A DNA stretch of 64,000 nucleotides from Actinomycetota bacterium (GTDB lineage: Bacteria; Actinomycetota; Actinomycetes; JACCUZ01). The stretch spans positions 1 to 64,000 of the forward strand of contig JAVEDI010000033.1 of assembly GCA_030841035.1 (NCBI GenBank). The letters are read 5' to 3'. Below, one piece after another: positions 27,396-36,371 of this stretch. Position 1 is the first letter of the stretch. Every line of letters begins with the position of its first letter. Under the pieces are notes generated by a model, which was not told the origin of the DNA, did no database searches, and saw only the letters and a list, made by a program, of their open reading frames with translations. A program made the translations under genes and the position numbers.

Positions 27396-28741
27396 GAGAT
27401 CTCCCCGTAGTTCGCGCGCCGGGTGTTGATGTGCGATTGACTGTCGCGCTCGGTCGGCAGGTAGCCCCCGGTCGTGTAGTAGCGCTGACCGGCGACGAGC
27501 AGCTCCTCGGCCGGGAACTTGGTGATGACCTCGCAGCCGGTCTCGGTGACGACCAGCTCCTCCTCGATGCGCGCGGCCCCCCACCCGTCGTCGGCCGGCC
27601 AGTAGGTCTCCAGCGCGAAGACCTGGCCGACCTCCAGGGTCTCGGGGTTCTCGATCGACGTCAGGCGGCTGAAGATCGGACGCTCCCAGATGCTCAGGCC
27701 TACGCCGTGGCCGTACTGCAGCGCGAACGCGGCCTCCTCGTCGGCGAAGCCGAACTCCGGCGCGGTCGGCCACACCTGCACGATCTCCGCCGTGGTCGCG
27801 CCGGGTTTCACCAGCTCGATCGCGTTGTCCATCAGCTCACGACAGATCCGGTAGGCGCCGCGCTGCGCGGCAGACGCGCTGCCGACCGCGAACGTGCGGT
27901 AGTAGCACGTGCGGTACCCCTGGTAGCTGTGCAGGATGTCGAAGAAGGCCGGGTCACCGGGCCGGATGAGCCGGTCGGAGAACACGTGCGGGTGCGGCGA
28001 GCACCGCTCGCCCGAGATCGCGTTGACCCCCTCGACATGTTCCGAGCCGAGGTCGAACAGCTTCTTGCTCACGATCCCCACGCACTCGTTCTCCCGCACG
28101 CCGGGGCGCAGGAACGCGTACAGGTCCTCGTAGGCGGCGTCGACCATGGAGGCGGCCGTGGTGAGCAGGCCGATCTCGTCGGCCGTCTTGACGCGTCGGG
28201 CCTCGAGGAACACCTGCTGCCCGTCGACGACCGGGATCCCCTGCTGCTGCAGGGCGAACCACACCGGCGGCTCGATGACGTCGACGCCGACCGGTTGCCC
28301 GGCCAGCCCGAAGTCGGCCATCACGGCCGCGACCTTGGCGGCGAGGTCGCCGGCACGGCCGGCGCCGGGCGAGATCGCTCCCCGCAGGGTGGAGATGCCG
28401 GCGCGGGCGCCGTAGTGCGGGCCGCGACCGGCGGCGTCGTGCGGCTCGTCGAGCCAGGGCGAGTAGAGCTGGTGGTGACGGGCGGCCGACCCGAAGTCCC
28501 ACAGGACCGGGTCACCGCCGCGCGGCAGGAGGGCGAACCGGATCATCTTGTCCATCGCCCAGGTGCCGATGTGGGTGGACGTCATGTAGCGGATGTTGTG
28601 GAAGTCGAACGTCAGCAGTGCGCCGAGGTCTGACTTTTCGAGCTCGCCCTTCAGCCGCTCGAGACGTTCCCGGCGGAGCCGGGGCATGTCGAACCGGCTC
28701 TCCCAGTCGACATCGGTCGGGCCGAAGGTGGGGGACACCAT
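27392..28741 (-). CDS. M24 (creatinase/prolidase-like) family protein
   Basis: 449 aa. N-terminal creatinase-like domain (residues ~20-170) and C-terminal pita-bread domain. Expected metal ligands are Asp268 (FFDILHSY), His345 (YGHGVGLSIWE), Glu378 (ALETYWP) and Glu393 (RIEEEL). The second Asp position, 11 residues after Asp268, is Cys279 (GYRTCYYRTF). This departs from metallo-aminopeptidases and may mean altered or absent dinuclear metal binding, as in the non-peptidase members (creatinase, ectoine hydrolase, DMSP lyase DddP). The substrate is unknown; hydrolysis or lyase action on a small metabolite of this pathway is more likely than peptide cleavage. ATG 28741 has a good GGAGGAAG. Confidence 0.82.
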   Translation of the reverse strand: MVSPTFGPTDVDWESRFDMPRLRRERLERLKGELEKSDLGALLTFDFHNIRYMTSTHIGTWAMDKMIRFALLPRGGDPVLWDFGSAARHHQLYSPWLDEPHDAAGRGPHYGARAGISTLRGAISPGAGRAGDLAAKVAAVMADFGLAGQPVGVDVIEPPVWFALQQQGIPVVDGQQVFLEARRVKTADEIGLLTTAASMVDAAYEDLYAFLRPGVRENECVGIVSKKLFDLGSEHVEGVNAISGERCSPHPHVFSDRLIRPGDPAFFDILHSYQGYRTCYYRTFAVGSASAAQRGAYRICRELMDNAIELVKPGATTAEIVQVWPTAPEFGFADEEAAFALQYGHGVGLSIWERPIFSRLTSIENPETLEVGQVFALETYWPADDGWGAARIEEELVVTETGCEVITKFPAEELLVAGQRYYTTGGYLPTERDSQSHINTRRANYGEIS

Positions 28742-28807
28742 GGGACTTCCTCCTCAGTGCGTTGCATGAAGTGCAGGCCTCCCGGTCAGGCCGGGGAACG
28801 TCCGGGA

Positions 28808-29344
28808 TCAGGGGACGCGGCCCTCGAGGTCAGCGAGTGCGGGGCGGGTTCGCAGGTACGCGGCGGAGTTCTCGTCCCGTTCATCCTTGAGGTAGTAGGC
28901 GACCTCGACAAGCTCGAGAGCCAGGCCGTCGGGGTCGCTGAAGTACACCCACCGCCAACCCGCCAGCGGACCCGAGTCGACGACGTTGACATCGGTGTAG
29001 AACGCCACGCCCTGGCTCTCCAGCTCGGCCTTGGTCGTCCGGACGTCGTCGACCTTGAAGCAGACGTGCGCGGCACCCAGGTGGTTGTTCGGCACAGGCG
29101 CCGTGCTGGTCTGCGGGCGGTTGCCGTACTCGATCAGCTCGATCGTGGAGTGCTCCCCCACCCAGAGCGACACCTGGCGCAGCGTGGCGCCGGGGACGCC
29201 CACGCCCTTCTCCAGCGCCGGCCCCTCGAACCAGGGCGTTGGCTCGTTGGCGAACGGCAAGCCGAGGACGTCGTGGTAGAAGTAGATCGACCGGTCGAGG
29301 TCGCGCACGACGAGACCGACGTGGTGCACTGCCTTGAGTTCCAT
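28808..29344 (-). CDS. VOC-family (glyoxalase/dioxygenase-fold) protein
   Basis: 178 aa. Two beta-alpha-beta-beta-beta modules are seen: VHHVGLVVRDLDRSIYFYHD to IELIEYGN, and AAHVCFKVDDVRTTKAELES to YFSDPDGLALELVEV. His in HHVGL and HVCF and Glu in IELI and LELVE are the expected metal ligands. VOC proteins include lactoylglutathione lyases, epimerases and dioxygenases; the substrate is not readable here. An isomerase or epimerase step on a hydroxyketone would suit the neighbours. ATG 29344 is preceded by AAGGA. Confidence 0.82.
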   Translation of the reverse strand: MELKAVHHVGLVVRDLDRSIYFYHDVLGLPFANEPTPWFEGPALEKGVGVPGATLRQVSLWVGEHSTIELIEYGNRPQTSTAPVPNNHLGAAHVCFKVDDVRTTKAELESQGVAFYTDVNVVDSGPLAGWRWVYFSDPDGLALELVEVAYYLKDERDENSAAYLRTRPALADLEGRVP

Positions 29345-29379
29345 GCGAGTCCTTCGGACGGGTGACGCGGACCGGGCCG

Positions 29380-30450
29380 TCAGGCGACGGGAGTGGGAGA
29401 GGCGAGGACCTTGAGCTCGTCGCCCGTGGGGTGCACGAGCACGTCGAAGCCCTTGGGCACGACGTCCTCCAACGAGATCCGCGCCGTGACGATCTTCTCG
29501 GCGGGGTACTTGCCGGAGGCGATGAGCCGGATGATGCGCGGCCAGTCGGTGATGAGGTAGCACCAGCTCCCGACGAGGCTGATGTCGTTCTCCGACAAGG
29601 CCATTGCATCGATGGTCGCCGGCTTGGTGTGCAGACCGGTCTGGACGACCGAGCCGCGACGGCGCGTGCTGGACAGGGCGGTGGTCAGCCCGGGTGTCGA
29701 TCCGGAGCACTCCGCGGCCACGTCGACGCCGAGCCCGTTCGTGAGGTCGGCGACGAACGCCGCGAGGTCCCCGGTGGTCGGGTCGAGCACCGGGCCGATG
29801 TCCATCGTCCTGGCGAGCGCAGCCCGGTTGGGGTTCGGCTCGGCGATGATGACGGTGGAGGCGCCGACGGCGGATGCGTACATCGCCGACAGGATGCCGA
29901 TGGGGCCGGCACCGGTGACGAGAACCACGTCACCGCCACGTACGCCGACCCGGTCGATGCCGTAGGCGGCGACGCAGGCAGGCTCGACGACCGCTCCCGC
30001 GACGTCGGACACGTCGTCCGGCAACCTGGCGACCTGGTAGTCCTTGAGCAGCGCGAACTGCGCCAGGCCGCCGGTCTCGGCGCTCAGGCCGGTGCAGGCG
30101 AACTTCACGCAGAGGTGGCCGAGTCCACGACGGCAGTAGTGGCACTTGCCGCAGACGATGGCCGGCATGATCGCGACCCGGTCACCGACCGAGATGTCTG
30201 CGACGTCCTTGCCGATCTCCACGACCCGCGCGGAGAACTCGTGGCCGAGCGTCTGCGGGATGGTGACACCGGTCAGCGGGTGAGGCGAGGTCGGGGTGAC
30301 GATCGGCCCGACGACGTACTCGTGCAGGTCCGTCCCGCAGATCCCGCAGTAGAACACCTCCACCAGCACGTCGTCGTCCGCACCGATCGCCGGAGCCTGC
30401 ACGTCCTCGATGCGGATGTCGGACTTGCCGTGGAACCTCGCTGCTCGCAC
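29380..30450 (-). CDS. Zinc-dependent dehydrogenase, 2,3-butanediol dehydrogenase-like
   Basis: About 356 aa medium-chain dehydrogenase. Catalytic zinc region CGICGTDLHEYVVGPI and GHEFSARVVE; structural-zinc Cys quartet CGKCHYCRRGLGHLC; NAD-binding VTGAGPIGILSAMYA. The long HEYVVGPIVTP insert and PHPLTGV are characteristic of (R,R)-butanediol dehydrogenases, so oxidation of a vicinal diol or hydroxyketone reduction is likely. GTG 30450 has AAGGAG about 9 nt upstream. It lies 44 bp after the ATPase-permease gene and 35 bp before the VOC gene, in the same array. Confidence 0.88.
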   Translation of the reverse strand: MRAARFHGKSDIRIEDVQAPAIGADDDVLVEVFYCGICGTDLHEYVVGPIVTPTSPHPLTGVTIPQTLGHEFSARVVEIGKDVADISVGDRVAIMPAIVCGKCHYCRRGLGHLCVKFACTGLSAETGGLAQFALLKDYQVARLPDDVSDVAGAVVEPACVAAYGIDRVGVRGGDVVLVTGAGPIGILSAMYASAVGASTVIIAEPNPNRAALARTMDIGPVLDPTTGDLAAFVADLTNGLGVDVAAECSGSTPGLTTALSSTRRRGSVVQTGLHTKPATIDAMALSENDISLVGSWCYLITDWPRIIRLIASGKYPAEKIVTARISLEDVVPKGFDVLVHPTGDELKVLASPTPVA

Positions 30451-30494
30451 GAGCTGTTCTCCTTCGGATGACGGTCGGTCGGACGTGGGGGGCT

Positions 30495-33002
30495 CTAGCG
30501 GACGCCGGCCCTGCTCCCACGCACCTGGCTGTAGATGACGGCGGCCACGACGATGAGCGCACCCTGGAAGAAGTACTGCCAGGTCTGGGAGAGGTCGAGG
30601 AACACGGTCGCGTTCAGGACCTGCACGATCAGGCCGGCCCCGAACAGCGTCCCGACGAACGTCCCTCGGCCGCCGAGCAGGCTGGTGCCGCCGAGGACGA
30701 CCGCGGTGATGCTGCTCAGCGTGTAGCCGACCCCTTGTGCAGGGTCGCCGATGCCCAGCTGGGCCAGGAGCACGATCGAGCCGAGGCACACGAGGGTCGA
30801 CGTGGCGACATAGGCGAGGACTCCGGTGCGGTCGGTGCGCACACCGACCGCACGCGCGGAGTCCTCGTTGGAGCCCACGGCCCTCAGTCGCAGTCCCCAG
30901 CTCCGGTAGCGCAGGCAGTACTCCATCACCAGCGTCAGGACCACCAGCGCCATGAAGACGACCGGCACGGGGCCGACCTTGGTCAGGATGAGGTTCGTCA
31001 CCGAGCCGGCGATGTTCCCCCCGGGGGCGTCACGCAGCAGCGAGCTGAGCCCTTGCAGTGCGATGTAGGTCACCAGGGTGGCCGCGACCGCTGTGAAGCC
31101 CCCGAACCGGATCAGGCCGCCGTTCACCACGCCGGCGCTCGCCGCTCCCAGGAACATCAGGGCGACTCCGAGGAGCATCACGATGACGGAGCGGCCGTCA
31201 TTGATGAAGAAGGAGGCGATCACGACGAGGAAGCCGGACAACGGGCCGACCGAGAGGTCGATGCCTCCGCTGAGCAGCGCGACAGTCTGGCCCATCGCGA
31301 TGAAACCCAGCGCCGCACAGGAGATCATCACCGAGGTGATGTTGAAGGACGAGAGGTAGCGCGAATTCTGGCTGAGCACGTAGGAGCCGAGCGCGAGCAT
31401 GACCAGCGCGAGGATCACGACCGGCGCGTAGTCGCCCTGCAGGAACCGACCGAGGCGCGTCGACCCGACGACGGGCTTGGCGCCCTGCGTCGAGGCCTGA
31501 CGGCTGTGCCCGGTCGCCCTGACCGCGGCGTTGATCAGCCGCTCCTCGGTGATCTGCTCCCCGAGCAGCGTCTCGACCACGCCGCCGCGCGACATGACGA
31601 TGACGCGATCACAGAGGCCCTCGAGCTCCTTGGCGTCGGAGGAGGCCACCACGACCGGCACCCCACCGTCGGAGACCTCCCGCAGGATCCGGTAGATCTC
31701 GGCGCGCGCCCCGACGTCCACGCCCTGAGTCGGCTCGTCCGCGACGAGGATCGACGGCTGGGACAGCAGCGCGCGGACGAGCACCACCTTCTGCTGGTTG
31801 CCACCGGAGAGGGACGAGACGACTGCCTCACGGGAGGGAGTCTTGACGGCGAGCGACGCCAGCTCGCGGTCGATGTCGGACACCTCCTTGTCGCGGCTGA
31901 GCAGCGGGCCGCGCCTGAACCGCGTCAAGGCGGAGAGGGCGCCGTTCTCCCGCACCGACAGCGACATCATCAGGCCCTCACGATGACGGTCGGCCGGCAT
32001 GTATGCGGAGTGCCTGCGCAGGTCCTTGGTCGTGAACGCGCGCTCGCCGATGTGCACCGTGCCCGTGAAGGACTCGAGACCGGCCAGACCCCGTAGCAGG
32101 GCCGTCTGGCCGTTGCCGACGATGCCGAAGACACCCAGGATCTCACCGCGGCGTGCCGCGAGCGACACATCGGAGAACCCGTTGCCGCTCAGTCCGTCCG
32201 CGATCAGCAGCGGAGCGCCGTCGGCCGCGTCGCCCCGCTTGGGCGGGAAGGTCGAGTCGAGCTGCCGTCCCACGATGAGGGCCAACAGCTCGTCATCGGT
32301 GATCTCCTCGACTCGGGCGGTCCCTCGCACCTTCCCGTCGCGTAGCACCGTGACGCGCGACGCGAGCACCCGCACCTCGGCCAACCGGTGGGTGATGTAG
32401 ACCACGGCCGTCCCGCCGTTGGCGGCCCGCCGCACCCGCTCGAACAGGGTGTCGACCGCTTCCTGTCCCAGCGGCGCGGTCGGCTCGTCCAGGATGAGCA
32501 GGGAGGGCTTGAGGACCAGCGCCTTCGCCAGCTCCAACAGGTGCTTCTGGGCGACGGTCAACGAGCCGACCCGGTCGTCGAGGTGGCCCGTGAAGCCGAC
32601 GTCGGCGAGCATGCGCCGCATCGCCTCGTACTGGTTGCCCGTGTCGTTGAGGAACCTGGCCGGAACCGCGACCCGGATGTTCTCGGCCACGGTCATGTCC
32701 GGCAGGACTGCCGGATGCTGGTGCACGATTGCAATGCCCTGCTCGGTCGCCACGGCGGGAGTCAGGCCCTCCACCAGCTCGCCGTGGACGGTGATCGTGC
32801 CCGCGTCCGACGTTATCGTCCCGGAGGCGACACCCATCAACGTCGACTTGCCCGCGCCGTTCTCGCCCAGCAACGCGTGGACCTCGCCCGGGCGGATGTC
32901 GAGCGAGACGTCGGTGAGGGCCGCTACACCGTCATAGTGCTTGCTGATGCCGAACAGGACCATCGTCGACTCTGCGACGGCCACGGCGGTGTCCTCGGTC
33001 AC
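30495..33002 (-). CDS. Sugar-type ABC transporter: ATPase-ATPase-permease fusion
   Basis: 835 aa single chain. Residues ~1-240 are an ATPase with Walker A GENGAGKS, ABC signature SLTVAQKHLLELAKAL and Walker B LLILDEPTAPL. Residues ~250-500 are a second ATPase with the degenerate Walker A GIVGNGQT but intact SLSGGNQQKV and ADEPTQGVDVGA, as usual in RbsA/MglA-type proteins. Residues ~525-830 are an RbsC-like permease of about 8-10 helices with GQTVALLSGGIDLSVG and VLGGTSLLGGRG. Normally the permease is a separate gene. With the second permease at 34302 it would make an asymmetric importer. GTG 33002 start. Confidence 0.92.
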   Translation of the reverse strand: MTEDTAVAVAESTMVLFGISKHYDGVAALTDVSLDIRPGEVHALLGENGAGKSTLMGVASGTITSDAGTITVHGELVEGLTPAVATEQGIAIVHQHPAVLPDMTVAENIRVAVPARFLNDTGNQYEAMRRMLADVGFTGHLDDRVGSLTVAQKHLLELAKALVLKPSLLILDEPTAPLGQEAVDTLFERVRRAANGGTAVVYITHRLAEVRVLASRVTVLRDGKVRGTARVEEITDDELLALIVGRQLDSTFPPKRGDAADGAPLLIADGLSGNGFSDVSLAARRGEILGVFGIVGNGQTALLRGLAGLESFTGTVHIGERAFTTKDLRRHSAYMPADRHREGLMMSLSVRENGALSALTRFRRGPLLSRDKEVSDIDRELASLAVKTPSREAVVSSLSGGNQQKVVLVRALLSQPSILVADEPTQGVDVGARAEIYRILREVSDGGVPVVVASSDAKELEGLCDRVIVMSRGGVVETLLGEQITEERLINAAVRATGHSRQASTQGAKPVVGSTRLGRFLQGDYAPVVILALVMLALGSYVLSQNSRYLSSFNITSVMISCAALGFIAMGQTVALLSGGIDLSVGPLSGFLVVIASFFINDGRSVIVMLLGVALMFLGAASAGVVNGGLIRFGGFTAVAATLVTYIALQGLSSLLRDAPGGNIAGSVTNLILTKVGPVPVVFMALVVLTLVMEYCLRYRSWGLRLRAVGSNEDSARAVGVRTDRTGVLAYVATSTLVCLGSIVLLAQLGIGDPAQGVGYTLSSITAVVLGGTSLLGGRGTFVGTLFGAGLIVQVLNATVFLDLSQTWQYFFQGALIVVAAVIYSQVRGSRAGVR

Positions 33003-33104
33003 GCGTCATCTCTCTTTCGGCAGACGTCGGCCAGACCGACGACCTCGCGGTGGGCACCGGTCGGGGAGGTCGCTCTCCCGACCGGTGCCCACCTGCGTGC
33101 GGGG

Positions 33105-34229
33105 TTACTTGAGCAGCTTCGCCTGGTCCGGTCCGGCCATCTGCGCGGAGAGGTAGACGTCGCCCGGGAGGTTGCGGTCACAGGTCACGGGGTGCGGCTG
33201 GCCGCTGACGGAGTCCTCGAAGATCGGCGCCTGGAACGTCTTGGACGCCGGCTTGGTCCCGCCGGTGGCGATGGCAACGGCCCAGTCGACTGCGAGGCGA
33301 GCGTTGTCGTTGCCCGTCGCCACCGTGGTCAGCTTGAAGTCCTTGTTCTTGGCCTTGTGGTCCTCGTAGAAGCACGAGAGCACGTTGCCGTCAGAGGTGA
33401 CGATGGCCGGGATGGAGCGGCCGCTCTTCTCGAACGCCGGCAGAGCACCGACGAGCGACGGGCCGAAGTCGGACACGATCACGTCGATCTTCGGGTTCTT
33501 CGCGATGGCCGCGGTCAGCACCTGCTGGGTCAGGGCCGGGTCCCAGTTGGTGACGGCGAACGGCTGCTCACCGATGAACTTGTACTTGCCGCTCGGGTCG
33601 AGGACCGAGTGCAGCGCCTTGCCCTCGGTGATGCCCTGGCTGTTGCCCTTGGGTCCCGAGATGAACAGCACGTTCCCGCCGTCGGGCAGGTTCTTGAGGA
33701 TCCAGTTACCCCAGTTCTTGCCGTCCGTGGTGAAGTCGGCGCCGACCCACACGTCGTAGTCCGTACCGTCGGAGCCGCCCGGGTCGACGCGGTAGGGAAC
33801 CGTGGTGACTCCGGCCTGGTGCGCGCTGCGAAGTGCGGGAAGGACGGCGTTGCCGGCATCCGGGAAGACCACGAGTGCGTTGACGCCCTTCGCCACGAGC
33901 CCCTGGATGTCGGAGATGGCCTTCTGCGTGTTGCCCTGACCATCCGCGTAGGTGAAGCTCGTGACACTGGGGCACTTGGCGACCTCGTCCTTGGCCGCCG
34001 CAGTGGTCACCAGACGCCAGCTATTGCCTCCGAAGCCATCGGTGAGCCCGAGGCTGATCTTCTTCGGACCGCACCACGACGGCGCGTTGGAGTTCCCCGC
34101 GGGCGTGGCCTTGTCGGAACCGGAGGACGAGGCGTTGTTGGACGAGGAGGAGCCACCGCACGCGCTCAACATCAGCGCGACGGCACCCGTTGCCGCCAGC
34201 AGGCGGAGGGTGGTGGACAGTCGGGACAT
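33105..34229 (-). CDS. ABC transporter substrate-binding lipoprotein (RbsB-like)
   Basis: 374 aa. Lipoprotein signal peptide with lipobox LSACGG (Cys ~24), then a Ser/Asn-rich linker and a periplasmic-binding-protein type I fold. Typical blocks are GNTQKAISDIQGLVAKGVNA, VVFPDAGNAVLPALRSAHQAG and VIVSDFGPSLVGALPAFEKS. It captures the transported solute outside the membrane. The binding pocket cannot be assigned, but the family binds pentoses, polyols and furanosyl compounds. Two free Cys-containing segments (SWCGPKK and VTCDRN) may form a disulfide. It lies between the two permease-carrying genes. Confidence 0.92.
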   Translation of the reverse strand: MSRLSTTLRLLAATGAVALMLSACGGSSSSNNASSSGSDKATPAGNSNAPSWCGPKKISLGLTDGFGGNSWRLVTTAAAKDEVAKCPSVTSFTYADGQGNTQKAISDIQGLVAKGVNALVVFPDAGNAVLPALRSAHQAGVTTVPYRVDPGGSDGTDYDVWVGADFTTDGKNWGNWILKNLPDGGNVLFISGPKGNSQGITEGKALHSVLDPSGKYKFIGEQPFAVTNWDPALTQQVLTAAIAKNPKIDVIVSDFGPSLVGALPAFEKSGRSIPAIVTSDGNVLSCFYEDHKAKNKDFKLTTVATGNDNARLAVDWAVAIATGGTKPASKTFQAPIFEDSVSGQPHPVTCDRNLPGDVYLSAQMAGPDQAKLLK

Positions 34230-34301
34230 GCGGTGGACCTTTCTGTTTGCGGGGCTTCGACAGGAAGAACGGGGCAGGGCCCGGCACCCGGACGGAGGGC
34301 C

Positions 34302-35315
34302 TCAGGTGACGGGAAGCGGTGCGGACCCCCGGCGCAACTGGCGCCTGAGCCCGGACCATCGGATGGTGTAGAGCGCAACACCGATCGCCAGCGCAGCCGC
34401 CTGGGTGAGCGTCTGGACGGCAAAGGTGACCCCGAGTGCCAGGACGAACTGGTCGAGCTGGGTGAGGAAGAGAGCGGCCAGCGCAGTGGCCACGAGGTCG
34501 CCCCGGCCACCGAGCAGTGACGTGCCGCCCAGCACCACGGCCGCGACGGAGGCCAGGAGATAGCTGTCCCCCTGGTAGGCGGTGGGCTTGTTGATGATCC
34601 CCGCGAGCAGAACGCCGCCGAGCCAGTAGAGGACCTGTGCCCAGAGGTAGCCGCCGCCCCGGTGCCGCTGCACCATCAGCCCGGTCGCCCAGGCCGCGGC
34701 ACCGTTGGCGCCGACCGCTTCGAACCGGCGGCCGGCGACGGTGCGCTTGACCGCCGTCGTGGTGACGACGACGGCCAGCACCGAGAAGTAGACCGCGTTG
34801 GGGACTCCCAGCGTGGTGCCGCCCGCGATCGAGGCCATCAGGTCGGTGGTCTGCCGCGGGGTGCCGCCGGAGACTCCGAGGACCACGGCATAGAGCAGCG
34901 CATTGGTGCCGAGCGTCGCGACGATGGGGTTGAGCCCGAGCCGGCCGATGAGGACGCCGTTGAGCAGGCCCGCCGCGAGAGCAGCGGCCAGCGCGGCGAG
35001 TGCCGCGGGAAGGACGCGCGCGTCGTTGCCGTAGGCCTCGTGGGTGACGATGACGACCACCATCGACACCGAGCCCGCGACCGAGAGGTCGATGCCGCCC
35101 TGCATGACGACCAGCGTCTGGCCCAGCGCCACGATCGCGAGAACGGCCGCGAAGGGCAGCATGCCGAGTACGGCGCCCTTGCTCAGGCTGCTGGGCGCGA
35201 ACAGCACACCCGCTGCGACCAGGATCATCAGAGCCACGACGACCGTGACCAGCCCGCGTGAGGCCGAGAGGCGGTGACGAGCAGAGGTCGTCGACTGCGC
35301 GATCGTGGCGATCAT
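34302..35315 (-). CDS. ABC transporter permease (RbsC-like)
   Basis: About 337 aa with 8-10 membrane helices. The family signature GQTLVVMQGGIDLSVAGSVS and the C-terminal VVLGGTSLLGGRGDLVATA are present. It is first in the transporter operon and pairs with the permease half of the 835 aa fusion. ATG 35315 follows GAGGAGGGG. The promoter at 35375-35403 gives a leader of about 50 nt. The frame upstream to 35438 has no ribosome site and spans that promoter. Confidence 0.92.
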   Translation of the reverse strand: MIATIAQSTTSARHRLSASRGLVTVVVALMILVAAGVLFAPSSLSKGAVLGMLPFAAVLAIVALGQTLVVMQGGIDLSVAGSVSMVVVIVTHEAYGNDARVLPAALAALAAALAAGLLNGVLIGRLGLNPIVATLGTNALLYAVVLGVSGGTPRQTTDLMASIAGGTTLGVPNAVYFSVLAVVVTTTAVKRTVAGRRFEAVGANGAAAWATGLMVQRHRGGGYLWAQVLYWLGGVLLAGIINKPTAYQGDSYLLASVAAVVLGGTSLLGGRGDLVATALAALFLTQLDQFVLALGVTFAVQTLTQAAALAIGVALYTIRWSGLRRQLRRGSAPLPVT

Positions 35316-35374
35316 GGGACCCCTCCTCGCATCTCGCTCGGTGCGCCCGGCGTGGACCACAGGTGTTGGGCGGG

Positions 35375-35403
35375 ACTGTACAAAAGGAGGGCCTCGTTCA
35401 CAA
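35375..35403 (-). promoter_or_regulatory. Promoter of the ABC transporter operon
   Basis: On the minus strand, TTGTGA (35403-35398) and TACAGT (35380-35375) are separated by 17 bp, a good sigma-70-type promoter. It is flanked by an inverted repeat TGTAC (35377-35381) / GTACA (35407-35411) that could be an operator. No other feature was found in 35316-35477. Confidence 0.55.
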
Positions 35404-35477
35404 GAGGTACACAGGGGCGAAACATCCGCCGTGCCCAAAACGTGATGTGGCCCGGACGCGGCGGGGCAGCAGGCGCG

Positions 35478-36371
35478 TCAGGAAACCCGACGAATCCCTA
35501 GGAACCGGCTCAGCGAGGCCATGTCCTGCGCACCGAAACCGGCGGCACAGGCGGCCTCGACGGCAGCCTCGGCGGCCGCGGTCACCTCCGTCGAGGTCGT
35601 CACGTCGTGGGCATGGGCGGTGATGAGCCGCAGGTCCTTGAGCACGAGGTCGAGGCTCATGGCGACGGGAGTCGCAGGGTCCAGGAACGCCGCGCGCTTG
35701 TAGGCCACGAACGGCGCCCCGACGACACTGTCCTGAAGCACGTCGTAGGCGCTTTCCCGTGTGATTCCACTGCCTTCGGCGAGTATGAGCGCCTCGGAGA
35801 CCGCCGCGTTGAGGTCATGGACGACCAGGTTGACGGCCAGCTTCATGGCCTGCCCCGCTCCCGCGTCGCCGACCCGCACGACGCGTCGCGCGAAGGCCTC
35901 GAGCACCGGCCGGACGGCGTCGATCTGCGCCGGGTCGCCAGCCGCCATGACCAGCAAGGTGCCGGCCTCGACGGCGGGCACGCTGCCCGAGACGGGGGCG
36001 TCCACGAACCCGACGCCGGCCGCACCCAGCCCCGCGGCGAGGTTCCTGGCCGCGCGCACGCCGCTGGTGGCCAGGTCGCACACGATCGCGTCCGTGCGTA
36101 ACGCCGCGACCACGTCGGTGTCAAGCAACACAGCACAGGTGGCGTCGCCGTCGGCGAGCATCGAGAGCACGACGTCACGGCCGCGCACGGCGTCGGCGGG
36201 GCTCGCGGCCACCGCCGCCGCACCGGCCACCTCCGCAGGCAGGCCGGCGACGACCCGGCGCGCTGTGGCCTCCGTCCGGTTCCAGACGGTGAGCCGGTGC
36301 CCCGCCGCAGCCAGCCGCTCGGCCATCGCCGCACCCATCCGCCCGGTGCCGAGGACGGCCACGTCAGCCAT
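35478..36371 (-). CDS. 3-hydroxyisobutyrate dehydrogenase-family oxidoreductase
   Basis: About 297 aa. N-terminal NAD(P)-binding LGTGRMGAAMAERLAAAGH, the family motif FVDAPVSGSVPAVEAGTL, and the catalytic Lys region GAGQAMKLAVNLVVHDLN. Beta-hydroxyacid dehydrogenases oxidise 3-hydroxyacids to semialdehydes or act on tartronate semialdehyde, which would suit the aldehyde dehydrogenase further down the array. ATG 36371 overlaps the end of the preceding dehydrogenase by 8 bp. An in-frame ATG at 36407 lies inside that gene and was rejected. Confidence 0.88.
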   Translation of the reverse strand: MADVAVLGTGRMGAAMAERLAAAGHRLTVWNRTEATARRVVAGLPAEVAGAAAVAASPADAVRGRDVVLSMLADGDATCAVLLDTDVVAALRTDAIVCDLATSGVRAARNLAAGLGAAGVGFVDAPVSGSVPAVEAGTLLVMAAGDPAQIDAVRPVLEAFARRVVRVGDAGAGQAMKLAVNLVVHDLNAAVSEALILAEGSGITRESAYDVLQDSVVGAPFVAYKRAAFLDPATPVAMSLDLVLKDLRLITAHAHDVTTSTEVTAAAEAAVEAACAAGFGAQDMASLSRFLGIRRVS

